Assembly (NCBI GenBank): GCA_947649645.1
Contig: CANSSP010000003.1
Location: 62,001-126,000, forward strand
Length of the DNA stretch: 64,000 nt
Source: an uncultured Roseburia sp.
GTDB lineage: Bacteria > Bacillota > Clostridia > Lachnospirales > Lachnospiraceae
Reading direction: 5' to 3'
The position numbers were made by a program, and so were the translations under genes. Below the pieces are notes generated by a model. The model worked only from the letters and a program-made list of their open reading frames with translations, made no database searches and had not been told where the DNA came from. Shown here one piece after another: positions 1 through 9,947 of this stretch; the first letter of the stretch is position 1, and each line of letters opens with the position of its first letter.

Positions 1-263
1 TCTTCGACCGGAACGCTCAGCGAGATCTGTTCCACCGCGTGAATGCCCATCTGGATATTCGCCTTCTGAAGCGCCCGGTAAGCATTGGTAAATGTGGTGT
101 CGATTTCTTCCTGAATATCCGCCGCCTCCTCAATCAGGCCCATCAGCTCCCGGATCAGAATATTTCTTTTTTTATCCATAAGATCAAATCCCTGCTTTGA
201 CAGTGCCAGAGAATTTTTTGCCAGTATCAGGTTTCCTTTTGTCGGAAATGTATTCGGATCCAT
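1..263 (-). CDS. atpD: V-type ATP synthase subunit D (partial)
   Basis: N-terminal 87 residues of the central-stalk (rotor) subunit D of a V/A-type ATPase; the rest lies beyond the left edge. The protein starts MDPNTFPTKGNL, and the sequence continues with LILAKNSLALSKQGFDLM and MDKKRNILIRELMGL, the typical N-terminal helix of subunit D that runs up through the A3B3 head. An AGGAGG ribosome binding site precedes the ATG at 263. It is the last visible gene of the leftward ATPase operon, 107 bases after the B subunit. Family identity is secure; nothing can be said about the C-terminal half. Confidence 0.9.
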   Translation of the reverse strand, partial: MDPNTFPTKGNLILAKNSLALSKQGFDLMDKKRNILIRELMGLIEEAADIQEEIDTTFTNAYRALQKANIQMGIHAVEQISLSVPVE

Positions 264-370
264 CCGTCCTCCTCCTTTCTGGCTTCTGCTTATCTCCCGT
301 CTCCCCGATCAGACTGCAGCCGGCAAAATGCAGATCGGATCGGGATACGGATCCCTCGGCTCCCGGACGA

Positions 371-1795
371 TCATGACGCGTCATCCCAATATTTTTCAAG
401 AATCTTCGTATCAATCCGATCCAGCTCTTCTTTCGGGAGGATGTGTAAAAGCTCCCAGCCGACCGCAAGCGTCTCCTCGATCGTCCGGTTTTCATTTCTC
501 CCCTGTCCCACAAACTTTTGTTCAAAGGCAGTTCCAAACTCCAGATACTTTTTATCAATCGGCGACAGCTCGTCCTCCCCGATCACGCTCGCTAAATCTC
601 TGGCCTCTCCGACCCTGGCATATGACGAAAACAACTGATTCGCCACATCTTGATGATCTTCCCTGGTATACTTTGCTCCGATTCCATCTTTCATCAGACG
701 CGAGAGCGACGGCAATACATTGACAGGCGGATAAATATTTTTCTGGTGCAGAGCGCGTTCCAGCACGATCTGCCCCTCCGTGATATACCCCGTCAGATCG
801 GGAATCGGGTGCGTGATATCGTCATTTGGCATCGTAAGGATGGGAATCTGGGTCACTGACCCTTCCGAACCTTTTACAATCCCCGCCCTCTCGTACAGAC
901 AGGCCAGCTCACTGTAGAGGTACCCCGGATATCCCTTCCTGCTCGGAATCTCTCCTTTCAGTGAAGATACCTCACGCATCGCCTCCGCAAAGGAAGTCAT
1001 ATCCGTCAGAATCACGAGAATATGCATATTTTTCTCAAACGCCAGATATTCCGCCGTCGTAAGCGCAACCTTTGGCGTAATCAGCCGTTCCGCGACCGGA
1101 TCGTTGGACAGATTTAAAAACATCGCCACATGAGAACTGACGCCGCACTCTTCAAAAGTCCGCTTAAAGTACTCCGCGACATCGTACTTTACTCCCATCG
1201 CGGCAAATACGATTGCAAACTCTCCCTCTCCGTCCGCAGCCCCGGCGTCCTCGCCCAGACTGGCCTGTTCCACGATCTGAGCCGCCAGTTCATCGTGCGG
1301 AAGTCCGTTTCCGGAAAAAATCGGCAGTTTCTGGCCCCGGATGAGCGTCGTTAGTCCGTCAATCGCAGAGATTCCTGTGCGGATATAATTTCTCGGATAC
1401 TCCCTGGTGCAAGGGTTCATCGGCTGTCCGTTGACATCCCGGAAAACCTCCGTGCGGACCGGTCCCAGCCCGTCGATCGGTTTCCCAAGTCCGTTTAACG
1501 TCCTGCCCAGAATATCCTCGGAAAGCCCGATCTCCATCGGCCGCCCGGTCAGCCTCGTGCGCGTGTTCAGAAGCGACATATCCGCCGTACTCTCAAACAC
1601 CTGGATCACCGCCTTATCTCCGGCAATCTCTACAATACGCCCCAGTTTTTTCTGCTGTGCCTCCACAGGCGCTCCTCCGGTGTATGCACTTCCGACGCCA
1701 AACTCCACTATCTCGTCGTAAAACGCGCCCTCCACGCCCTCCACCACGATCATCGGCCCGTTGATCTCACTCAAACCCAAATATTCTATCGCCAT
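371..1795 (-). CDS. atpB: V-type ATP synthase subunit B
   Basis: Non-catalytic nucleotide-binding subunit of the V1/A1 head, 474 residues, close to the usual 455-475. It opens [14 protein letters not shown] and keeps the family blocks [19 protein letters not shown] (about residue 160), in place of a Walker A loop, and [11 protein letters not shown]. It alternates with subunit A to form the A3B3 hexamer and contributes to the interfaces where ATP is hydrolysed or made. The gene begins 26 bases after subunit A; a GGAGGAA site lies about 12 bases upstream of the ATG, a slightly long spacing. Fully co-directional with its neighbours. Confidence 0.96.
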   Translation of the reverse strand: MAIEYLGLSEINGPMIVVEGVEGAFYDEIVEFGVGSAYTGGAPVEAQQKKLGRIVEIAGDKAVIQVFESTADMSLLNTRTRLTGRPMEIGLSEDILGRTLNGLGKPIDGLGPVRTEVFRDVNGQPMNPCTREYPRNYIRTGISAIDGLTTLIRGQKLPIFSGNGLPHDELAAQIVEQASLGEDAGAADGEGEFAIVFAAMGVKYDVAEYFKRTFEECGVSSHVAMFLNLSNDPVAERLITPKVALTTAEYLAFEKNMHILVILTDMTSFAEAMREVSSLKGEIPSRKGYPGYLYSELACLYERAGIVKGSEGSVTQIPILTMPNDDITHPIPDLTGYITEGQIVLERALHQKNIYPPVNVLPSLSRLMKDGIGAKYTREDHQDVANQLFSSYARVGEARDLASVIGEDELSPIDKKYLEFGTAFEQKFVGQGRNENRTIEETLAVGWELLHILPKEELDRIDTKILEKYWDDAS

Positions 1796-1821
1796 ACTGA
1801 CACACTTCCTCCATCCAAGCT

Positions 1822-3588
1822 TTATCCTTCCGTCGCAATCAGATGCTGATAAAAAGCATCGATCATTGTATGATATTCCTCAAACCGGTCCAGCTCCTGA
1901 TTTGCCACGTCATATTTGATAGAAATGATCTTTTCAAACACATCGCTCTCCCGCAGCAGCGCCATCGGCATACTCAGATCAATAAGAGCCTTACAGCGAT
2001 CATACAGATACAGAATCACTTCCATCATTTTAAGCTGCTTTTCCATCGGCACAAACGTATCCTCCGCGTGGAACGCGTTCTGCTGCAGAAACCCGAGCCG
2101 GATCACACGCGCAATCTCAAGCACAAGCTTCTGGTCGTCCGGAAGGACATCGCTCCCGATCAGCTTGACAATTTCGTTCAGCCTGTTTTCCGTTGTCAGA
2201 ATATTTAAAATCTGATTCCTGCAATAGACAAAACTGCTTCCCACGTGCTCTCCATACCAGGCCGCAAGGTCTCCCATATATTCCGAATAACTTGTCAGCC
2301 AGTTGATGGCCGGATAATGCCTCGCATAGGCAAGCGCCTTATCCAGGGCCAGAAAGCAGCGCGCAAACCGCTTCGTGTTCTGCGTCACAGGCTCGGAAAA
2401 ATCTCCGCCCTGCGGCGACACCGCCCCGATAATCGTCACACTTCCCTCCGTACCGTTTAAGTTCTGCACATAGCCGGCCCGCTCATAAAAAGCCGAAAGT
2501 CTTGATGCCAGATAAGCCGGAAATCCCTCCTCCGCGGGCATTTCCTCCAGACGGCCCGAAAGCTCTCTTAACGCCTCCGCCCAGCGGGAAGTCGAATCCG
2601 CCATAATCGCCACATGATATCCCATATCCCGGTAATATTCCGCAAGTGTAATTCCGGTATAAATGCTCGCCTCCCTCGCCGCCACCGGCATATTGGAAGT
2701 ATTGGCGATCAGCGCTGTCCGGTCCATCAGCAGATTTCCCGATTTCGGGTCGACCAGTTCGCCGAATTCCTCCAGCACATTTGTCATCTCATTGCCGCGC
2801 TCTCCACAGCCGATATAAATAATAATATCGGCGTCGCACCACTTGGCAAGCTGATGCTGTGTCATTGTCTTTCCCGTACCAAATCCGCCCGGCAGCGCCG
2901 CCGTCCCGCCCTTGGCAATGGGAAAAAGCGTATCCAGAATGCGCTGTCCCGTGACCAGCGGCCGGTCCGCCGGAAACCGTTTTGCAACCGGCCTGGGAAT
3001 GCGGATCGGCCACTTCTGCGTCATCGAAAGAGACCTCTCCTCTCCCTCTTTTGTCCGTATGACCACGAGTTCCTGTTCGATCGTATATTCTCCGTCCTCT
3101 CTGGTCCGGACGACTTCACCCGACATGCCGGGTGCAAGCAGCACTTTGTGCACAATCGATTTCGTCTCGGGCACTTCCGCAATCACACTTCCCTCTGTGA
3201 CAAAATCACCGGACTGCACCGTGATATGCGTCTGCCAGAGACGCTCCTTATCAAGCGCATCCGCCTGCGCCCCCGTCGGGATAAACGCGCCGTTCCTGGC
3301 CGCGATCACCTCGAGCGGCCGCTCGATGCCGTCAAAAATATTTTTAAGAATCCCCGGCGCCAGCGTCACGCTGATGGCATTTCCCATGCCCTCTACCGTT
3401 TCCCCGGGGCGAAGTCCCGATGTCTCCTCATAAACCTGAATTGTCGTCTCTTCTCTGGAAAGGCCGATAACCTCCCCCACCAGGCGGCGCCCGCCGACAC
3501 AGACCATCTCATTCATTTTATAACCCAGATTCCCCTTGATGGAAATGACCGGGCCGTTGATCCCATAGATTTTTCCTTTTACACCCAT
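1822..3588 (-). CDS. atpA: V-type ATP synthase catalytic subunit A
   Basis: Catalytic subunit of the V1/A1 head, 588 residues as expected. Walker A is GGFGTGKT at residues 234-241, the Clostridia variant of the more common GPFGAGKT; the preceding 110-200 stretch is the non-homologous insertion that separates A from B subunits. The block [14 protein letters not shown] near residue 330 contains catalytic-site residues. The enzyme couples ATP to movement of H+ or Na+ through the membrane ring made of I and K. The annotated ATG has only a distant AAGGGG, so translation may be helped by coupling to upstream subunit E. Confidence 0.97.
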   Translation of the reverse strand: MGVKGKIYGINGPVISIKGNLGYKMNEMVCVGGRRLVGEVIGLSREETTIQVYEETSGLRPGETVEGMGNAISVTLAPGILKNIFDGIERPLEVIAARNGAFIPTGAQADALDKERLWQTHITVQSGDFVTEGSVIAEVPETKSIVHKVLLAPGMSGEVVRTREDGEYTIEQELVVIRTKEGEERSLSMTQKWPIRIPRPVAKRFPADRPLVTGQRILDTLFPIAKGGTAALPGGFGTGKTMTQHQLAKWCDADIIIYIGCGERGNEMTNVLEEFGELVDPKSGNLLMDRTALIANTSNMPVAAREASIYTGITLAEYYRDMGYHVAIMADSTSRWAEALRELSGRLEEMPAEEGFPAYLASRLSAFYERAGYVQNLNGTEGSVTIIGAVSPQGGDFSEPVTQNTKRFARCFLALDKALAYARHYPAINWLTSYSEYMGDLAAWYGEHVGSSFVYCRNQILNILTTENRLNEIVKLIGSDVLPDDQKLVLEIARVIRLGFLQQNAFHAEDTFVPMEKQLKMMEVILYLYDRCKALIDLSMPMALLRESDVFEKIISIKYDVANQELDRFEEYHTMIDAFYQHLIATEG

Positions 3589-3697
3589 GCTGTTTTCACA
3601 TCCCCTTCACTTCCCAAACCCATGTTACGATTCACGGATGCACCGTATGCCGCCCGGGCTTTCTGTGATTTTCTCTTCGCCGCACGCACAAAAAGGT

Positions 3698-4261
3698 TCA
3701 GGAATATTTTTCTTTCTCTGCCGCCAGTCTGCTGGCAAAAGACTCGTCCATCAGGATGTTCTTCTCCCGCAGCACCGCCCGTATACCGCCGCCAAAGCTT
3801 TCACTGCCAACGGTCAGGGCACACCCGGTTTTCTGCTCCAGCTCCTGTATAAGCCCCGCGTCCGCCGCGTCGATATACACCGTCACATCTCCGCCGTCCG
3901 CAAACGCTTTCACCGCCTCAATCCTGCGCACGAGAAGGGCCCTGTACTCCTGTGTCTGCCGGAATGCAAAAAGCTTCTCCTCCACGCGCTCAAACAATTC
4001 GGCGCGGAGCTCCTGCTGCCTCCCCTGGTATTCCCGTTTCAGACCTAACAGCCGCTCGGCGACGGTGCGGTTCACTTCCTTGCGGACCTTCTCCTCCAGC
4101 AGACGCACGCGCGCCTGACGTTCCTCCTGCCTTATCCTTCTGTACTCGGCAAGACTCTCCTCACAAACGCTCTCCTGTTCCCTCAGAATCTCCCCGCTCT
4201 GTTTATTTGCCGCATCGATCGCCGCCCGAAAAAAAATATCCAGTTTCTCATTTATCTCCAT
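3698..4261 (-). CDS. atpE: V-type ATP synthase subunit E
   Basis: Peripheral stalk subunit, 187 residues. The first 110 residues are strongly charged, alpha-helical and coiled-coil-like (rich in Glu, Arg and Gln, e.g. EERQARVRLLEEKVRKEV), followed by a globular C-terminal part (VTVYIDAADAGL, GGIRAVLREKNILMDESF) that docks on the top of subunit B. This is the normal two-part architecture of the E family. The ATG follows GGAGGTGCGGCA. It sits between F and A in the operon. Confidence 0.9.
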   Translation of the reverse strand: MEINEKLDIFFRAAIDAANKQSGEILREQESVCEESLAEYRRIRQEERQARVRLLEEKVRKEVNRTVAERLLGLKREYQGRQQELRAELFERVEEKLFAFRQTQEYRALLVRRIEAVKAFADGGDVTVYIDAADAGLIQELEQKTGCALTVGSESFGGGIRAVLREKNILMDESFASRLAAEKEKYS

Positions 4262-4289
4262 TGCCGCACCTCCATGCCAAAGCCCGCGT

Positions 4290-4598
4290 TCAGAGCTTAA
4301 GCCCGATCGCCTGGTTTACATAATCCGTGATAAAATTCTTTCCCCGCCCGGTTCCATGGCGGTCCGGAATTTCCACAAACAGCGGTGTCCTATGGCTCAC
4401 TCTGACTTCATTTATGATCTCCGGAAAATCTCTCCCGAACTTCTCCGTCAGAAGCACGATACCGATCTCCTTATCCAGAAAGACCTTCTCAAGCTCCTCC
4501 ATAAGCTCTTCCTCTCTGTGGACGACGACGCCTTCCACACCGGCAAGCCGCATGCCGGTATACGTATCCACATTGTCACTGATCAGAAACATTTTCAT
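4290..4598 (-). CDS. atpF: V-type ATP synthase subunit F
   Basis: Small central-stalk subunit F of about 102 residues with the typical opening MKMFLISDNVDTYTGMRLAGVEG and a Rossmann-like fold (IGIVLLTEKFG, PLFVEIPD). It binds subunit D on the rotor. In-frame ATGs exist at 4604 and 4598; 4598 is chosen because GGGAGG then has 9 bases of spacing and because the family normally starts MKM. A longer version starting at 4628 would overlap the end of subunit K. Naming differs among systems (NtpG in Enterococcus). Confidence 0.9.
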   Translation of the reverse strand: MKMFLISDNVDTYTGMRLAGVEGVVVHREEELMEELEKVFLDKEIGIVLLTEKFGRDFPEIINEVRVSHRTPLFVEIPDRHGTGRGKNFITDYVNQAIGLKL

Positions 4599-4620
4599 CC
4601 CCATTTTCCTCCCGCTGAAC

Positions 4621-5031
4621 TTATCCAAGGATGGAGAACGAAATCAGAAGACCGTAAAGTGCGATAGACTCCGCCAGGGCAACGAAAATCAGCGCTTTAC
4701 CCATAACACTGGAATCCTCGGAAAGCGCCCCGATTGCCGCGCTCGCCGCGCTTGCCACGGCAATACCCGCGCCCACACAGGCGATTCCGGTAGAAAGCGC
4801 CGCCGCCAGATAACGCCATCCGTCCGCAGAAGGCGCCCCGCTTTCCGCTGCGTAGACATGTCCGCCGAAAAGCATCAGATCCGCAACAGCAACCGTGCCG
4901 AAAAACAACAGAAGATTGACCGCCAGGGAAGCTTTCGCGCAGCCCCTTTTGCGTCTTTCCAGATAAGATCCCAGAAACGGAATCACCATGTTAAAAATCA
5001 GAATTGCGACAATCGTCATTTTTACTGCCAT
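4621..5031 (-). CDS. atpK: V-type ATP synthase subunit K (membrane ring)
   Basis: Proteolipid of the rotating membrane ring, 136 residues with about four hydrophobic helices (roughly 4-22, 34-55, 72-100, 108-134). The ion-carrying carboxylate is the Glu in VALAESIALYG in the last helix; the first pair of helices has no equivalent Glu in a comparable position, as in V-type duplicated proteolipids where one hairpin has lost it. The Ser after the Glu is compatible with Na+ coordination, but I see no companion Gln in the preceding helix, so ion specificity is left open. Clear GAGGAGG site before the ATG at 5031. Confidence 0.92.
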   Translation of the reverse strand: MAVKMTIVAILIFNMVIPFLGSYLERRKRGCAKASLAVNLLLFFGTVAVADLMLFGGHVYAAESGAPSADGWRYLAAALSTGIACVGAGIAVASAASAAIGALSEDSSVMGKALIFVALAESIALYGLLISFSILG

Positions 5032-5089
5032 TTTCTTTTCCTCCTCATTACTGTGAAAGTATATTTCGATCTATTTCCTTCATGGCGGA

Positions 5090-7015
5090 TTACTTTGAAG
5101 CAAAGAACCCCTTAAACGGCCTTCCCGTTCCCCTGTAAAACCGGCTGAACATCTCGTAATATTCAAGCCTTAATACCTGTATTCCCACGATCAGACCTTC
5201 GAGCGCCGTGACCACAATGTTTCCCAGCACGATCACAACCATATTCGGCGAACCGCTCTCATAGCCTGCCAGCGTCAGTACAACGCCCATCATCCCCGCA
5301 TGGCTCAGCGCAAAGGCACCGACACGCACAAAAGAAATACTGTTCGTGGCATAGCTTAAGACCACGTCAAACAGCTCCACAAGCGCCTCGACAAAAAACA
5401 TTACCTTACTGCCCTCCGGAAAGAGATGCCCCTTCTTTTCAACCAGATGTGACAGCGGCTCTTTTAAGAAGATGGCGATCAGCGGCAGAATCAGAAAAGC
5501 TGCGATCAGCCCCGTCGCGGGCAACGCATGTCCCGTAGCATAAAGCGCCACACAGAACACGACAAAACCATAACAGAGGATTCCCGCGATTCCGCTCTGA
5601 TCAAAGAGAAGCCTGCCCGTCTGCCCTGCGCGTACGGCGTTGATCAGGTTTAACACCATGGCGACCAGAATCAGAAACATCCCGAAACCGATCGCAAGCA
5701 TCAGCGTCGTCATCAGATTCTCCATCGGCCGCATCCAGATCGGATGCAGTATCTCCTCAAATCCAAAAATACTCCCATACAGAAAACCGAACACCGTGGA
5801 CCAGACCCCCGCCAGCGATACGATCGCCGCCAGATTCATGTGCTTTATACGATACAAAAGCAGGCCTCCGGCCGCCAGGACCAGTCCCTGACCCACGTCG
5901 CCAAACATAATACCGAACATCAGCGTATAGGTCAGCGCTATAAAGATCGTCGGATCCATCTCATTGTAGGCGGGAAGGCCATACATTTCGACGAACATCT
6001 CAAACGGCCTGAATATACCGGGATTTTTCAGCTTTGTCGGCGGAACGGCGCCGCTTATATGCCCGTCCCACGCCTCTTCAATCACATGAATCTGCCCGTC
6101 TTTTGCAACCTCCTGTTCAAACTGGTCCGCGTCTCTCTCGCTCATCCAGCCGTACAGAATGTAATATTCACCGACGCCGCCGTCCTCCATATCCTTCTGC
6201 TGCTTTGTACAGACCGCATATTTTCTTACATCATAATTCTGGCAATAGCGCTCCAGGCAGAAATATGCCCCCGCCAGCTTTCTGCGATGGCGGTTCAGGG
6301 ATTCGCGAAGCTTTGTTCTGAGCGCCTCGCTCTCCTTTTCATTCTCCCGCAGTGCGCGCTCCGCCTCAAGATAAGCAGAATCCGGCGTCCCGTCAAAAGA
6401 AGCGGGGATATATACGCGCTCAAAATGAAACGACATACACACCGCATCCACTTCTGATTTATAGACAGCCGGCACAAAATAAGCCCCCCACACATAATTT
6501 TCATCGCTGTGGCACTCATAAAATAATGCATGGTCTGTCTCGTGGATATAATTTTCCATCTTCTGATAATCGTCCCGCGAGATTCGTCCCATACGAAACG
6601 CAATATAATGAAATTCCAGGATCCTGCGGAACTCATAATCCAGCCTGCGGAACGGCTCAAGCTGCGCCATAAGCTCCGTGATCTGAAGCCTCTTCAGACG
6701 GAGCTCTTCCTGACGGCGCATGATCTCCTCCGACAGGCCATATGTCGCCTCTATGATGTGCTCCGCCTCCTTGGGCCTCATCTTCTCCATCCCCGCAGTC
6801 GGTTCGCCCTTTATATATTCCCACATCTTTTTCGCCTTGGAAAAAGCCTCTTTGTAAACGTTGGTCCCGGCAAAGGGCCGAACATCCACAAGGCTGCCCA
6901 GGCTGGCCGCCGCATTCTCAAAATGAATCTCATATTTGCTCAGATATGTGTCCATCACACGGTCAATATCATCCCGCGGCCCTGTGATGTGAAGCAGCTT
7001 CATCTTCTCTACCAC
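5090..7015 (-). CDS. atpI: V-type ATP synthase subunit I
   Basis: Stator membrane subunit (a/I), 641 residues. The first about 330 residues form the cytoplasmic coiled-coil arm; the second half has about seven or eight membrane helices, starting near PTIFIALTYTLMFGIMFGDVGQG, a family hallmark. The segment SYATNSISFVRVGAFALSHAGM carries the conserved Arg that faces the ring Glu and separates the two half-channels. Start is GTG at 7015 with GGAG seven bases upstream; an in-frame ATG at 7003 is an alternative. It is followed 58 bases later by subunit K. Confidence 0.95.
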   Translation of the reverse strand: MVEKMKLLHITGPRDDIDRVMDTYLSKYEIHFENAAASLGSLVDVRPFAGTNVYKEAFSKAKKMWEYIKGEPTAGMEKMRPKEAEHIIEATYGLSEEIMRRQEELRLKRLQITELMAQLEPFRRLDYEFRRILEFHYIAFRMGRISRDDYQKMENYIHETDHALFYECHSDENYVWGAYFVPAVYKSEVDAVCMSFHFERVYIPASFDGTPDSAYLEAERALRENEKESEALRTKLRESLNRHRRKLAGAYFCLERYCQNYDVRKYAVCTKQQKDMEDGGVGEYYILYGWMSERDADQFEQEVAKDGQIHVIEEAWDGHISGAVPPTKLKNPGIFRPFEMFVEMYGLPAYNEMDPTIFIALTYTLMFGIMFGDVGQGLVLAAGGLLLYRIKHMNLAAIVSLAGVWSTVFGFLYGSIFGFEEILHPIWMRPMENLMTTLMLAIGFGMFLILVAMVLNLINAVRAGQTGRLLFDQSGIAGILCYGFVVFCVALYATGHALPATGLIAAFLILPLIAIFLKEPLSHLVEKKGHLFPEGSKVMFFVEALVELFDVVLSYATNSISFVRVGAFALSHAGMMGVVLTLAGYESGSPNMVVIVLGNIVVTALEGLIVGIQVLRLEYYEMFSRFYRGTGRPFKGFFASK

Positions 7016-7059
7016 CTCATAACTCCTTCCTGTCCTTTTCTCCGGTCTGCATCAGACAG

Positions 7060-8103
7060 CTATCCTGCCGACGGAAGAATCAGCTCCTGGATCTCCCTCG
7101 CCGGTATCCGATAGCGGATTCCCTCCAGGATCGTCGTCAGATCGTCGATCTCATTCTCTTTGTCATAAAGATATCCGAACACCGGCGCAATCGACATCGG
7201 ATGCTTCCGGCACACCTGTTTGTAAGTTTTATCCATCACATTCCGAAACGTGACCTCATCTCCCAGGCGGATGACGGAATCCTTCTCTGTAAAATATGCC
7301 GTCTCCCCCAGAACGGCCAGAAAAGCCTCCGGACTCTCCGCTTCCAGCAGACGCTTTACCTCGCCTGGCCGCAGACGATACCGGATCGGTATCATCCTGG
7401 TATGAATATCCTCCGGCCGGCTGTGGTAAAACTGCTTAAACCGGTACATCCACATAATATTCTGCCAGTCGATCTCCGTACCTAAAATACGGCTGATGAC
7501 CTCGCGCATCTCTGCATCCCTCAGCCCGTCTTTCTGCTTCCAGACTGTCTGATAATAATAGATATCCAGCCGCATGGCATATTCTGCATAAGAAGCCTCC
7601 CGGTCATTTACAATATGCCCCATGATCTCCTCGTATCGTGTGCCCGCAAGCGCTGCCGCCAGCTCTTTTATGCTTCCGGCCCGCGTTGCCGCACCCGTGT
7701 CAAAACAGGCATGCCTGTCAAAAAACAGGTTCAGATAGCTAAGATTTTTCTCGCTTTCCCCCTGGCATGCATATTCCAGACATGTCTTTAATATATTAAT
7801 CTCATACCGCAGGAAAAGTATGGAAAGCCCCTGCCGCTGCGAACGCCCTGCAAACCGGTACAGCTTTCCGTAATCCGAGTATAGTGAATCGTCGATCACG
7901 GCCTCCACCTGCGCTCTGTGCTGAATCTCTTCATGGCTCTGGTAAGTCGGCGCATAGCTGCCGTTTTCCCGCAGAAACGATATCAGCTCCTCGACCGTCT
8001 CAAACTCTGTGATCCGGAGCAGTTCCTCTCTGGAAAGCAGATTTTTGTGCATCGCCTTAACCTTTGTCACCAGTCCGCTGTATTGCAATAAACCACCTAA
8101 CAT
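7060..8103 (-). CDS. atpC: V-type ATP synthase subunit C
   Basis: Subunit C (AC39/d-like), the socket linking the central rotor to the membrane ring, about 347 residues. The start is placed at the ATG at 8103 (MLGGLLQYSGLVTKVKAMH), which follows GAGGGG with six bases of spacing; an upstream in-frame ATG at 8157 would run into the preceding gene and has no site. Repeated helical motifs with aromatic and charged residues (YSDYGKLYRFAGRSQRQGL, FLRYEINILKTCLEYACQ) fit the V-ATPase_C/AC39 family. Its place directly before subunit I is different from the Enterococcus operon. Confidence 0.9.
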   Translation of the reverse strand: MLGGLLQYSGLVTKVKAMHKNLLSREELLRITEFETVEELISFLRENGSYAPTYQSHEEIQHRAQVEAVIDDSLYSDYGKLYRFAGRSQRQGLSILFLRYEINILKTCLEYACQGESEKNLSYLNLFFDRHACFDTGAATRAGSIKELAAALAGTRYEEIMGHIVNDREASYAEYAMRLDIYYYQTVWKQKDGLRDAEMREVISRILGTEIDWQNIMWMYRFKQFYHSRPEDIHTRMIPIRYRLRPGEVKRLLEAESPEAFLAVLGETAYFTEKDSVIRLGDEVTFRNVMDKTYKQVCRKHPMSIAPVFGYLYDKENEIDDLTTILEGIRYRIPAREIQELILPSAG

Positions 8104-8146
8104 CTCTAACCCCTCTGTCCGTGCCGCCAGTCTTCTGCCGCACAGA

Positions 8147-8455
8147 TCACTGTACAATCTGTCTGAAAATCATTTCCGCAACTTCTTCCTTTTTTTCCGC
8201 AAACGCCTCCTCAAACTTCAGAATCGCTTTTCGATTTTTTTCGGCGCTTCTTCTGATGTGCTCTTCGCCCTCTCTGATCAGCTTCTCTTTCAGTTCCTGC
8301 GCGGCGCGCTGTTCATCCTGTTCAAATTCCGCGTCAATTTTCTTTTTGTCGGCCTCAAGCTGCTGCATCCGCCTTTCTCTGCGCGATTTAGCGTCGGAAA
8401 TAATGGCGTCTGCCTTTTCTTCGATTTCATTCAGCCGGTTAATAATCTCATTCAT
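8147..8455 (-). CDS. V-type ATPase peripheral stalk subunit (G/H-like)
   Basis: First gene of the ATPase operon, about 102 residues, almost wholly a charged coiled coil (MNEIINRLNEIEEKADAI, then long runs rich in Glu, Lys, Arg and Gln). Such short helical proteins pair with subunit E to form the peripheral stalk (subunit G/H, AhaH, NtpF). The start at 8455 follows AGAGGTG; an upstream ATG at 8497 lacks a site. Low-complexity composition makes homology weak, so the call rests on length, composition and being the first gene of the operon. Confidence 0.78.
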   Translation of the reverse strand: MNEIINRLNEIEEKADAIISDAKSRRERRMQQLEADKKKIDAEFEQDEQRAAQELKEKLIREGEEHIRRSAEKNRKAILKFEEAFAEKKEEVAEMIFRQIVQ

Positions 8456-8511
8456 CCAAACACCTCTTTCCTTTCGCGCCAGAATGCCCCACGGCACTCT
8501 GACACGTATTT

Positions 8512-8539
8512 ATTATACTCCTTCTCACTGATATGTCCA
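8512..8539 (-). promoter_or_regulatory. Promoter of V-ATPase operon
   Basis: On the minus strand TGGACA, 16 bases, TATAAT: -35 at 8534-8539 and -10 at 8512-8517. It would start transcription near 8505, giving a leader of about 50 bases before the first subunit gene at 8455. Confidence 0.75.
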
Positions 8540-8546
8540 GTATCAG
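8528..8546. repeat. Inverted repeat over the V-ATPase -35 box
   Basis: CTGATA, 7-base centre, TATCAG. The arms flank and overlap the -35 hexamer, the position expected for an operator. No known regulator motif was recognised. Confidence 0.5.
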
Positions 8547-8730
8547 ATTTGCCTCCGACGCCACCGTTTTCCATGTCATATAAAATGGTTTCCCATATGC
8601 GGGCAAAACAGACCCGCACCGGCTCCCACTTCAGGCCCCGTAAAGACGCAGACACCTCGCTGTGCCGGGCACAGCGGCATATTCCATGCACGCACGTTCG
8701 CATCCCCGCGGCAGGCCTTATCTCACAAAA

Positions 8731-8775
8731 CAAAAAAAGAGGGCTCCTCCGCCCCGCGGAATGGCCGCCCTCTCT
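8731..8775 (-). terminator. Terminator of small hypothetical gene
   Basis: Stem AGAGGGC / GCCCTCT (8767-8773 and 8738-8744), followed on the minus strand by seven T. It ends the 60-codon gene at 8790-8972 and isolates it from the ATPase operon. The stretch between 8547 and 8730 shows no supported gene. Confidence 0.85.
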
Positions 8776-8789
8776 GCCCTTATGTATAT

Positions 8790-8972
8790 TTACGCTTTTG
8801 CATAGCTTTGTATCCTTGCGGTAATTTCCCGGACCTCCGACAGAATCGACACATAGAGTTCATGCTGAAGTCCCACCGGCGACATATGCGGACATTCCTG
8901 CTTCATCCGGTATGCCTGCTTTAACAGACTGCGTTTGTTCTCTTCCAGTTCCCAAATCTGCTCTCTGCTCAT
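8790..8972 (-). CDS. Small hypothetical protein
   Basis: Sixty residues starting MSREQIWELEENKRSLLKQ, mostly helical and charged, with no signal peptide or membrane segment. The ATG at 8972 follows GGAGAGGG at a short spacing, and a strong terminator follows the stop, so this is a complete little transcription unit. I do not recognise the family. An upstream extension of 35 codons lacks a ribosome binding site and is not included. Confidence 0.7.
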   Translation of the reverse strand: MSREQIWELEENKRSLLKQAYRMKQECPHMSPVGLQHELYVSILSEVREITARIQSYAKA

Positions 8973-9156
8973 AATCCCTCTCCATTTTCCGTCATGATAT
9001 CTCGTCGGCACATATACCATACATCTTGTAGATCTGCCTCTGACATCATAGCATATATAGTAGAAAATGGCACACAAAGTTCTTCGGCATTTTTAACAAA
9101 TTTTACCGCTTCTTTTGAGAGATTTGTCTATTTACAAAAATATTTTTATCACTTTT

Positions 9157-9852
9157 TTACAATTGCATCAACATTCCGAGGGCATCCGATTTTACGATAC
9201 ACTTTCCGTGTTCCCTGATATGTGCAATCCGCGTATCCTCTGAAATACGTCCGCTGTCGTACTCTGCTGCACCGAGCGCGAACGGGCGCATCTCCTCCTT
9301 CGAAAATCCAGAAAAGTCAAGCAGCAGATAATACGCGGCGTCAAATTTATAGAGACTGCTTTTCGGCTTCCTGTCCGGAAAACAGACCCTGCTCATACGG
9401 ACGGCATGCTCCAGCGACACGAATCTGAGCGCGCACTGCATCGGCTCATTCCAGCGCTTTTTCCGATCCGTCCCGTGCTTTTCTCCCGGCTGCTTCGCAT
9501 CGGACTGTTTTGCCTCCCTGCTCTGGCGGATGAGCTCTTCCAGCTTTCCCGGCTCCATCTGGCCCACGAGCTGGCTCACCGTGTCCACAAGACTTTTATA
9601 AAGATGATCCGAATCGCCGCCGAACGTGATCGCCATGCTGTGATCCTGGAGAAGCTCCGCCCTGGCAACCGGCGATACATTTTCCAGACTGATATTCTCC
9701 TGCTCCTCCACTTTCGTGAGCACACTCCGCATAAACTGCTGCGTAACCTCACTGTTTTCTATGATGTTGTCGATATCAAATCCCATCGCCCTGATCTCAC
9801 TCTCTGTCAGTGCACATCTGATTCTGTTTCCTCCTAATCGTCTGATCTCCAT
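9157..9852 (-). CDS. mecA: MecA-like adaptor protein for ClpC
   Basis: About 231 residues with the two-domain layout of MecA: an N-terminal substrate-recognition domain (MEIRRLGGNRIRCALTES then IRAMGFDIDNIIENSE), an acidic/charged linker around residues 125-150, and a C-terminal ClpC-binding domain (SLYKFDAAYYLLLDFSG). MecA adaptors deliver regulators to the ClpCP protease. The ATG at 9852 has only a weak GGTGGGG site; an ATG at 9921 is less likely because the family begins MEIxRL. It is a single-gene unit with its own promoter at 9963-9991. In non-competent Clostridia the substrate is unknown. Confidence 0.85.
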   Translation of the reverse strand: MEIRRLGGNRIRCALTESEIRAMGFDIDNIIENSEVTQQFMRSVLTKVEEQENISLENVSPVARAELLQDHSMAITFGGDSDHLYKSLVDTVSQLVGQMEPGKLEELIRQSREAKQSDAKQPGEKHGTDRKKRWNEPMQCALRFVSLEHAVRMSRVCFPDRKPKSSLYKFDAAYYLLLDFSGFSKEEMRPFALGAAEYDSGRISEDTRIAHIREHGKCIVKSDALGMLMQL

Positions 9853-9947
9853 TTTGTATTCCCCACCCACTGTCGTGCCATTGCAACGAAACGCGCCGAA
9901 CGCCATGGCGGCGCACTGCATTACAGCAGCGATATCATCGGTTAACT

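Noticed and set aside
2614-3852. Long plus-strand open frame opposite the ATPase A subunit
   Set aside because: It is the antisense of a highly conserved gene; its composition is biased by the coding strand and no ribosome binding site fits.
8452-8733. Minus-strand frame before the V-ATPase genes
   Set aside because: It crosses the promoter and operator of the ATPase operon and has no ribosome binding site.
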